From Planctomycetota bacterium (GTDB lineage Bacteria; Planctomycetota; UBA1135; GCA-002686595): a DNA stretch of 44,355 bases. Below the pieces are notes generated by a model that was given only the letters and a program-made list of their open reading frames with translations, did not search any database and had not been told where the DNA came from. Positions 38,949 to 44,355 of this stretch are shown here, one piece after another (positions within the stretch are counted from its first letter, which is position 1; each line of letters starts with the position of its first letter). The position numbers and the translations under genes were made by a program. Location of the stretch: the NCBI GenBank assembly GCA_020638875.1, contig JACKHS010000025.1, positions 1-44,355 of the forward strand, in the 5' to 3' direction.

Positions 38949-39302
38949 ATGAAGCACATCCCCCTGCTGCTCCTGCTCGTCGCCGGATTCTGGCTCGGTC
39001 GCGTGGCCCTGCGCGCCGGCAAGGCCGACTACCACCCCGTCCTGGCCGACGTCCCGCACGCTCTGCGCGGCGACGCGCCGGCGGGGTTCCGCGACCTCGA
39101 CATCGCCATCGAAGGCATGTGCGGTCCGTGTTGCGAGCGCACGCTCTACGACAAGGTGCTCGCCGTCGACGGCGTCGAGTGCGCCGCCGTCTCCTACGAC
39201 GAAGAGGTCGTGCACGTGCGCTACGCCGCCGACCACGACGCGAGCGCGCTGCTCGCGGCGCTGACGACCGACCAGCACACGCCGACCCTCGCCGGCGAGT
39301 GA
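38949..39302 (+). CDS. Membrane-anchored HMA (heavy-metal-associated) domain protein
   Basis: A 117-aa protein with an N-terminal hydrophobic helix (residues 4-20, anchor or signal) and a C-terminal HMA-like ferredoxin fold. The metal site is I-E-G-M-C-G-P-C-C (two cysteines in the C-x-x-C position plus one more), then LYDKVLAVDGVECAAVSYDEEVVHVRY, the standard beta-alpha-beta pattern of copper/mercury-binding domains. It would sit in the periplasm, binding copper or another soft metal. The third cysteine is unusual. Its stop overlaps the GTG of a small membrane protein, so the two are coupled. Confidence 0.8.
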   Translation: MKHIPLLLLLVAGFWLGRVALRAGKADYHPVLADVPHALRGDAPAGFRDLDIAIEGMCGPCCERTLYDKVLAVDGVECAAVSYDEEVVHVRYAADHDASALLAALTTDQHTPTLAGE

Positions 39303-39556
39303 ACCGCGAGCGCCGCACCTGGCTCGCGCGCGCCTGCCTCGTGCTGGGGCTCGCGGCGATCGTGTGGGCGGTGCTGCACGTGACCTCCGCCGCCTTCGGC
39401 GACGTGCCGCTCGAGCGCGGCTTCGAGCACCGCCGCAGCTACAACCAGATCAAGGTCGCCACGCACGGCGCCTTCCTCGGGCTCGTGTGGCGCGCGAGTC
39501 TGGGCGGCGCGCTGCTCTTCGTGGCTGCGCGGCTCCGCGAGCCGTCGCCCGAGTGA
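39299..39556 (+). CDS. Small two-helix membrane protein coupled to the HMA protein
   Basis: An 85-aa protein starting with GTG at 39299, overlapping the stop of the HMA gene (GTGA). Two hydrophobic helices (about residues 9-28 and 55-77) flank a short polar loop with VPLERGFEHRRSYNQIK. No family is recognised. The coupling suggests it partners the metal-binding protein. Its stop is one base from the end of the convergent ispG gene. Confidence 0.65.
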   Translation: MNRERRTWLARACLVLGLAAIVWAVLHVTSAAFGDVPLERGFEHRRSYNQIKVATHGAFLGLVWRASLGGALLFVAARLREPSPE

Positions 39557-39557
39557 G

Positions 39558-40700
39558 TCAGCGCGGCTCGCCCGCGCGTTCGCGCAGGAGGCGCTCGAGC
39601 GCGCTGCGCAGCGCCGGCAGGATCTCGTCGTACGAGTAGGCGCCGAGCGTCTCGGGCCCCTGCTTCAGGTTGACCTTCGACGGACCGCACCACAGTCCGA
39701 GGTCGGCGTCGTCGGTCTCGCCGGGGCCGTTCACCCGGCACCCCATCACCGCGATGGTGAGGTCCTCGTCGGCCAGGTCGGCGGTGATGCGCTTGACCTC
39801 CTGCGCGAGCTCGATGAAGCGCTCGTTCTCGACGCGCGAGCACGACGGGCACGCGATGATGTTGAGCCCCTCGAAGAAGCTCGGCGGCACGGAGCGGAAG
39901 CGACCGGCGGCGACGTCGGCGAGGATCTCGCGGCCGACCTCGATCTCGCGGCCCTTCTCGTCGAACGGCAGCGTCAGCGAGACGCGCAGCGTGTCGCCCA
40001 GGCCGCGCGCGAGGAGCTGCTCGAAGGCGACGCGCGTCTTGATGATGCCGTCGGGCGGCAGGCCGGCCTCCGTCACCCCCAGGTGCAGCGGCACGTCGGG
40101 CCGCGCCTCCGCGAAGCGCACGTTCGCGTCGATCACGAGGCGCGGGTCGGAGTCCTTGATCGAGACGACGTAGTGCTCGAAGTCCGCCGCGTCGACGAGC
40201 GCGCAGTGGTCGACCGCGCACTGCACGATCGCCTGCACGTGATCGTCGGGGAAGCGCTGCTTGTACTCGGGCGCGATCGAGCCGGCGTTCACGCCGATGC
40301 GCAGCGCGCACGCGTGGCGGCGGCAGACCTCGACGAGCCAGGCCACCTTGTCGGCGACGGGCCGCTCCTTCTCGTGGTGGTGCAGGTGGCCGGGGTTGTA
40401 GCGCAGCTTGTCGACGAGCGGCGCGACCTCCTCGGCCAAGCGGTAGTTCTCCTGCAAGTCGACCGACAGGCGCGCGTCACTGTGCCGACGCAGCTCGCGC
40501 AGCGCGGCGACGTCCGCCGCGCTGTCCACGGCCACGCGGATCAAGTCGGCGCCGGCTTCCTCGAGGATGCGCACCTGGCGCAGCGTGGCCTCGACGTCGC
40601 GCGTGGGCGTGGCGGCCATGCTCTGCACTGCCACGGGGGCGTCACCGCCGACGCGGAGGTCGCGGATCAGGATCTGACGGGTGGTGCGGGGAGGCAGCAT
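39558..40700 (-). CDS. ispG: IspG, (E)-4-hydroxy-3-methylbut-2-enyl-diphosphate synthase
   Basis: The [4Fe-4S] enzyme (GcpE) of the non-mevalonate isoprenoid pathway, converting methylerythritol cyclodiphosphate to HMBPP (380 aa). Recognised by GGDAPVAVQSMAATPTRDVEATLRQV at the start, LRYNPGHL, IGVNAGS, then IIACPSCSR and VMGCRVNGPGE, which carry the three cluster cysteines. The short bacterial form without the insert of plant enzymes. Start ATG 40700 gives the standard beginning; an upstream ATG four codons earlier is possible. Confidence 0.96.
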   Translation of the reverse strand: MLPPRTTRQILIRDLRVGGDAPVAVQSMAATPTRDVEATLRQVRILEEAGADLIRVAVDSAADVAALRELRRHSDARLSVDLQENYRLAEEVAPLVDKLRYNPGHLHHHEKERPVADKVAWLVEVCRRHACALRIGVNAGSIAPEYKQRFPDDHVQAIVQCAVDHCALVDAADFEHYVVSIKDSDPRLVIDANVRFAEARPDVPLHLGVTEAGLPPDGIIKTRVAFEQLLARGLGDTLRVSLTLPFDEKGREIEVGREILADVAAGRFRSVPPSFFEGLNIIACPSCSRVENERFIELAQEVKRITADLADEDLTIAVMGCRVNGPGETDDADLGLWCGPSKVNLKQGPETLGAYSYDEILPALRSALERLLRERAGEPR

Positions 40701-40789
40701 CGCGATTGGGAGGTGCGCCGAGGTCGGCGAGGTTTCGGGCGAAAATCCTACCCAGGGCACGGCGCGCCCTCGGACGGGGGGCGGAGAAA

Positions 40790-40905
40790 CCTCGCGGTAG
40801 ACTCCGCCCCGCGCTGGAGGGCCCCTCTTGCCTGCGGCGCGGGAGAGTCGCCCGGGCCGCGAGGTCTCCACGTCCCACCGAGATCCCCTCCCGGTGGGAC
40901 ATTTG
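40790..40905 (+). ncRNA. Possible structured RNA ending in a terminator hairpin
   Basis: In the 334-base space between ispG and the oxidase gene there is a nested structure. CCTCGCGG (40790-40797) pairs with 40857-40864, and inside it CCCGCGC (40808-40814) pairs with 40837-40843. Immediately after comes a 9-base hairpin (40872-40880 with 40892-40900) followed by ATTTGCGTTT, like an intrinsic terminator on the plus strand. No plus-strand gene precedes it. I do not recognise a known RNA family; it could also be the leader of the 41035 gene. Confidence 0.25.
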
Positions 40906-41034
40906 CGTTTCGGGAGGGACGCCGCGCGGGGGCGCACCGCGGACCGCGAGCGGGCGTCGCGCCGCGGCGAGTAGAATGGCGCCGCGGCGCCCGCGCCGGG
41001 CGCCCGGAACCTGCACCCCGAAGGAGGTGGGCGC

Positions 41035-42375
41035 ATGAGGGCCAAGGTGGTGATCGTGGGTGGCGGGGTGATGGGTCTCTCCATCGCGTCCTGGGTCGCG
41101 CGCCGCACCGATCCCTTGGTGGAGCCGGTCCTGCTCCTCGAGCGCGACGAGCCCGGCGCCGGCGCTTCGGGCCGCTCGTCGGCCGTGCTGCGCCAGTACT
41201 ACGGGTCGCGTTGCACCGCGGGCATGGCGCGCGACTCGCTGCGCTACTACGCGGGCTTCGAGAACCGCACCGGTCGCTCGATCGGCTTCGTGCGCACGGG
41301 GGTGTTGACGCTCGCGCTGAGCCGCGCGCCCGAAGACGTGGCGCGCCTCGAGGAGCTCGTCGAGATGCAGGCGTCCATCGGCATCGAGGTGTCGGTCGTC
41401 AACGCGGCCGAGATCCGCGAGCTCGTGCACGGCATCGAGATCGAGGACGGCACCTTCGGCGCCTGGGAGTGCGGCGCGGGCTGCGTGGACGCCGAGCGCA
41501 CGCTCGAGGCCTTCACGGCCATCGCGCGCAACAAGGGCGCGGTGATCCGCAACGGCGCGCGCGTCGAGGAGGTGCTCGTCGAGGGCGGGCGCGTGCGCGG
41601 CGTGCGCACGGCGGAGGACGTCGTCGAGTGCGAGCAGGTGGTGCTCGCGGCGGGCGCGTGGACGAAGGGCCTGCTCGCCCGGCTCGGCCTCGACTACCCG
41701 CTCGAGGTGACGAGCACGGCGCACCTGTTCGTGTGCAGCAGGGACCCGCACCTCGCGCAGGGCCATGACGACCCGAAGTTCGGCATGCACGGGCCCGAGG
41801 ACTCGGGGGCGACCACCTGGTTCTCGCGCGACGCCCTGCACGCCGCCATGGCGCACCCCGACCTCGAAGGGCACGACCACGATCTCGTCGAAGGCTCGGG
41901 GACGCGCGTCTCGCACCCGGTGCTGATCGACCCGGAGGTCGGCTTCTACGCGCGCTGCGAGCCGTTGCACGGACGCGCGCGCGTGGGGCGCTTCAGCTAC
42001 GACGGCGACGCGCGCGTCGACGACCCGGAGGGCCACGAGCCCCGAGTCGCGCCCGAGTTCGAGGCCTGGGCGCTCGACGCGCTGTCTCGCCGCCTGCCCG
42101 GCTACGCGGACGTGCGCGTGCTCGGCGCGGAGGCCGGCCTGTACACGCTGACGCCCGACGCGCAGGCGCTCGTCGGCCCGGTGCCCGAGGTCGCGGGGCT
42201 CTTCCTCGTCAGCGGCTTCTCGGGCCACGGCTTCAAGCTCGCGCCGTCGGTGGGCGAGGGCGTCGCGCAGATGCTGCTCGGCGAGCCGGTCAGCGCGTTC
42301 GAGCCCGAGTTCTTCGCGCCCGAGCGCTTCCGCGGCCGCGCGCCCGCAGCGCCGCCGCTGCCGTTCGGGATCTAG
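41035..42375 (+). CDS. DAO-family FAD-dependent oxidoreductase (sarcosine-oxidase-like)
   Basis: A 446-aa flavoenzyme oxidising an amine or amino acid. VVIVGGGVMGLSIASWVARR is the FAD-binding Rossmann turn, and LLLERDEPGAGASGRSSAVLRQYY the second FAD segment with the G-A-S-G-R-S pattern of D-amino-acid/sarcosine oxidases. VVLAAGAWTKGLLARLGLDYPL and the C-terminal LFLVSGFSGHGFKLAPSVGEGVAQ complete the fold. A very strong Shine-Dalgarno (AAGGAGGTG at 41021-41029) precedes the ATG, unlike most genes here, which suggests high expression. The substrate cannot be told. A terminator follows at 42481. Confidence 0.9.
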   Translation: MRAKVVIVGGGVMGLSIASWVARRTDPLVEPVLLLERDEPGAGASGRSSAVLRQYYGSRCTAGMARDSLRYYAGFENRTGRSIGFVRTGVLTLALSRAPEDVARLEELVEMQASIGIEVSVVNAAEIRELVHGIEIEDGTFGAWECGAGCVDAERTLEAFTAIARNKGAVIRNGARVEEVLVEGGRVRGVRTAEDVVECEQVVLAAGAWTKGLLARLGLDYPLEVTSTAHLFVCSRDPHLAQGHDDPKFGMHGPEDSGATTWFSRDALHAAMAHPDLEGHDHDLVEGSGTRVSHPVLIDPEVGFYARCEPLHGRARVGRFSYDGDARVDDPEGHEPRVAPEFEAWALDALSRRLPGYADVRVLGAEAGLYTLTPDAQALVGPVPEVAGLFLVSGFSGHGFKLAPSVGEGVAQMLLGEPVSAFEPEFFAPERFRGRAPAAPPLPFGI

Positions 42376-42480
42376 CAGCCCGCTGAAGAAGTGCCTCGGA
42401 CGCCGCGACGGCGCCGGAGGACGTCACGGACGGGCTCCTGGTCGCCCGCACCACGCGGCGGCTCCCGGCACGTCAACGAA

Positions 42481-42514
42481 CGGGCCGCGGCGGTCGTGGC
42501 GACCCCGCGGCCCG
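42481..42514. terminator. Bidirectional terminator between the oxidase gene and fliN
   Basis: A 15-pair stem with one bulged base (42481-42496 with 42500-42514) and a 3-base loop lies between two convergent genes, ending 42375 (plus) and 42537 (minus). The rest of 42376-42536 holds no gene. Confidence 0.55.
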
Positions 42515-42536
42515 CGAACGATCGAGCGACCGAGGC

Positions 42537-42884
42537 TCAGAGCACCTCGGTGATGCGCACGGCGTACTTCTCCTGGATGGTGACCACCTCGCCGCGCGCG
42601 AGCAGGCGACCGTTGATCACGATGTCGGCCGGTTCGTGCGCGTCGCGGTCGAGCGGGATGATGGAGCCGGGCGCCATGCTCACGAGCTCGGACAGCTTGA
42701 GCTGCGTCGAGCCCACGCGCACGGTGACCCGTACGGGCACGTTCATCACGCCGCTCAGCCCGAGCGGCGCACCGCTGGGGGTGCCGTCGCTCAGCTCCGG
42801 CAGCTCGTTGGCCTGCACGGCGACGGCTTGCGTCGCGTCCTCGATGGCCTGCTCCAGTTCGCTCTCTTGGCTCTCGTCGGTCAT
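42537..42884 (-). CDS. fliN: FliN, flagellar motor switch protein
   Basis: A 115-aa C-ring subunit. The SpoA (surface presentation of antigens) domain is clear: NVPVRVTVRVGSTQLKLSELVSMAPGSIIPLDRDAHEPADIVINGRLLARGEVVTIQEKYAVRITEV. An acidic N-terminal tail of ~45 residues precedes it. Together with FliM it sets rotation direction and docks the export ATPase. It begins 9 bases after fliM in the same direction. Confidence 0.95.
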   Translation of the reverse strand: MTDESQESELEQAIEDATQAVAVQANELPELSDGTPSGAPLGLSGVMNVPVRVTVRVGSTQLKLSELVSMAPGSIIPLDRDAHEPADIVINGRLLARGEVVTIQEKYAVRITEVL

Positions 42885-42893
42885 GTCGGGTAC

Positions 42894-43790
42894 CTACAGG
42901 TCCTCGTTGATCTTCTCGATGCGCAGCGCCAGCCGGCCGCGCAGATTGCCCCAGGTCGCCTTGGCGGCCAGGCGTCCTTCGATGCACAGGTTGATCCGCT
43001 CGCCGACGACGGTCGGCAGCGGGATCACGTCGCCCACCTCGAGCTTCATCAGGTCGTCGAGGTCCAGCTCGACGCGGCCGAGCTCCGCGGACAGGTCCAC
43101 CGGCAGGCGATCGAGGTGGTCGGGGAGCTCGGCCGGCATCTCGCCGGTCTGCTCGACCTCGGGCAGCACGCCCGGCAGGTAGAAGCGCAGCGTGCTCGGG
43201 CCGCCGGGGCCGTCGAGGGCGAGGTGCACGTACAGGCGCTGCGTGTCCGCGCGCTCGTCGTTCTCGAGCTGCGCGAGGAAGCCGCGCACGGACTGCGACA
43301 GCGGACCGGGGCGGAAGCCGAGGCCGAGCTTGCCGCAGATGACGCGCGCGAGGTCGACGAGCAGGTCGCCGACCAGGCCCGCTTCGAGCGGGGTCAGGCG
43401 CCGCTGTTCGGCGCCCTCCTCGAGCTCGCAGCTCATCGCGACCGTGGCGGCGGCCGTGGCGGCCGAGTTCTCCCACACGAGCCAACCCTGCGAGCCGGCG
43501 ACGTCGATGCTGCGCACGACGATGGGGTCTTCCAGCCCGTCGAACAGACCGTGCGCACCGGTCTCGCCGATCTCGGCGACCTCGACGCCGTACGGACCTT
43601 GCAGCCAGCCGCTGACCACGTCCTCCAACTTCGCCGTGAGCTTGTTCAGCGCGGCGCGGATGGCGCGCTGCTGCGACAGGCTCAGCCGGCGCGGCTTGGT
43701 GAAGTCACGCCGCGCCACCCGCGGGAGGGCGGCGGCTCGCGCGCCCTCCAGGAGGGCGTCGACTTCTTCGGGGCTGACGTTGCTGCTCAC
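42894..43790 (-). CDS. fliM: FliM, flagellar motor switch protein
   Basis: The main C-ring component (298 aa). The N-terminal SPEEVDALLEG is the conserved peptide that binds phosphorylated CheY in other bacteria, so rotation is probably under chemotactic control. The middle domain (residues ~40-200) has the FliM fold with GLFDGLEDPIVVRS near a GGxG-equivalent position and LTPLEAGLVGDLLVDL. The C-terminal SpoA domain has LDDLMKLEVGDVIPLPTVVGERINLCIEGRLAAKATWGN. It starts with GTG at 43790 and has no clear ribosome site. About 20 bases separate it from the FliL-like gene upstream. Confidence 0.94.
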   Translation of the reverse strand: MSSNVSPEEVDALLEGARAAALPRVARRDFTKPRRLSLSQQRAIRAALNKLTAKLEDVVSGWLQGPYGVEVAEIGETGAHGLFDGLEDPIVVRSIDVAGSQGWLVWENSAATAAATVAMSCELEEGAEQRRLTPLEAGLVGDLLVDLARVICGKLGLGFRPGPLSQSVRGFLAQLENDERADTQRLYVHLALDGPGGPSTLRFYLPGVLPEVEQTGEMPAELPDHLDRLPVDLSAELGRVELDLDDLMKLEVGDVIPLPTVVGERINLCIEGRLAAKATWGNLRGRLALRIEKINEDL

Positions 43791-43810
43791 GGTGATGGGG
43801 GAGGATGTTC

Positions 43811-44355
43811 CTACTGGACGATCAGTCCGGTCGGGAGCACGCGCAACGTGCGTCCCTTCACGCCGACGTTCATCTCGCCGACGTAGCCGCCGGTGAGGCC
43901 GCCCGAGTCGACGTATAGCACGCTGCCGCGCACGTCGACCACCTGGACGTCGGGGTCACCCGGCTCGAACTGCGTCACCGGGCCGTCGTCGATCTGCATC
44001 GTGTTCTGCTTGCCGTCGACCTTCAGGACGTGGTCGTAGTAGTAGCCACGGAAGGTCGCGCGGTCGGCCGAGAGACCGGGGCGCAGGCCGCTGGCCTCGT
44101 CGTGGTCGAGCGGCAGCTTGCCCGAGCCGATGTGCGCGGGGAACAGCACCGGGTCCAGCGAGTCGCGCAGCTCGGCGACGAAGGTGTCGCGGTCGGCCTG
44201 GCTGAACAGATCGTCGAGTGACTTGTTCGAGGAGATCAGGTGGACCGCATCCCACGCCTCGTGCTTGAACGCCTCGTCGGAGATGCGCACCGAGAGGTAC
44301 TCCGGGTCGTAGACCTGGTACTTGATCTCCGGCTTCATCTGCAGGTAGTGCTCGA
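43811..44355 (-). CDS. FliL-like protein with C-terminal extension (5' end outside window)
   Basis: The visible 181 codons run to the window end without a start that must be used: the ATG at 44338 is preceded in frame by E-H-Y-L-Q. The stretch EYLSVRISDEAFKHEAWDAVHLISSNKSLDDLFSQADRDTFVAELRDSLDPVL matches the FliL pattern (two helices after a YL-x-V strand, with an LLSS-K-T/S-x-x-x-L element). The place before fliM is where fliL usually lies. About 95 residues follow that FliL does not have: beta-rich sequence with YVDSGGLTGGYVGEMNVGVKGRTLRVLPTGLIVQ. FliL stabilises the motor stators. The call is moderate; the unseen N-terminus should show one membrane helix. Confidence 0.55.
   Translation of the reverse strand, partial: EHYLQMKPEIKYQVYDPEYLSVRISDEAFKHEAWDAVHLISSNKSLDDLFSQADRDTFVAELRDSLDPVLFPAHIGSGKLPLDHDEASGLRPGLSADRATFRGYYYDHVLKVDGKQNTMQIDDGPVTQFEPGDPDVQVVDVRGSVLYVDSGGLTGGYVGEMNVGVKGRTLRVLPTGLIVQ

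Noticed and set aside
40972..40977. TAGAAT as a -10 element for the DAO oxidase gene
   Set aside because: Plausible -10, but no -35-like hexamer lies 16-18 bases upstream, so it cannot be supported.
1..44355. CRISPR arrays, insertion sequences, rRNA, tRNA or phage genes
   Set aside because: None seen: no regularly spaced direct repeats other than the in-gene 48-base units, and no transposase- or integrase-like frames.

Overview
The window is about 44 kb of very GC-rich DNA with codons ending almost always in G or C. It comes from a Gram-negative-type (diderm) bacterium: there are several lipoprotein signal sequences, flagellar L- and P-ring genes, gmhA for heptose synthesis and a predicted outer-membrane barrel. 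The combination of sigma-54-driven flagellar genes, large multihaem cytochromes, a beta-propeller/cytochrome-peroxidase fusion and frequent lack of Shine-Dalgarno sequences fits Planctomycetota best. That placement is inference; Myxococcota or another deep phylum is not excluded.

Layout. 1-1729: an ABC export/lipoprotein-release module (permease cut by the window edge, plus ATPase). 1884-2767: a small lipoprotein and a 16-residue-repeat helical protein. 3055-6084: a HEAT-like secreted protein, an orphan DsbD-alpha-like domain and a tandem thioredoxin/peroxiredoxin-like protein. 6170-15728 (minus strand): a five-gene electron-transfer cluster. 15861-18403: a DUF2959-like lipoprotein, a META-domain lipoprotein and a DRE-TIM (LeuA-like) enzyme. 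18715-21639: a secreted beta-propeller/dihaem cytochrome protein. 22076-36229: a flagellar hook/rod/ring cluster (fliK, flgD, flgE, flgF, flgG, flgA, flgH, flgI, flgJ, flgN-like, flgK, flgL, a small unknown and a GNAT acetyltransferase), probably continuing into a thioredoxin-reductase-like flavoprotein (36299-37435). 37565-42375: gmhA, a small XRE regulator, an HMA-domain protein with a membrane partner, ispG and a DAO-family oxidase. 42537-44355 (minus): the flagellar switch genes fliN and fliM and a FliL-like gene cut by the window end.

The most striking region is 6170-15728. Read in transcription order it encodes: (1) a membrane chimera with a ferredoxin-like domain, an FAD/NAD(P) domain and an NADPH-oxidase-like pair of H-x13-H helices; (2) a 23-haem c-type cytochrome with an N-terminal membrane anchor; (3) a predicted outer-membrane beta-barrel; (4) a 7-haem lipoprotein; (5) an 11-haem lipoprotein. 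The first four genes are joined by GTGA/ATGA stop-start overlaps. Together they look like a complete cytosol-to-surface electron conduit with 41 c-haem motifs, encoded in one operon. I do not recognise this arrangement as a described system. The nearest known concept is the porin-cytochrome conduit (MtrCAB type, Geobacter type).

The second notable result is regulatory. Two near-perfect sigma-54 promoters precede fliK and flgF. In both, the predicted transcription start lies one or two bases before the start codon, implying leaderless mRNAs. Both also carry the same 13-base element upstream, a candidate activator site. A strong terminator between flgE and flgF separates the two transcription units. 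The fliK reading frame appears to be broken in its low-complexity middle.
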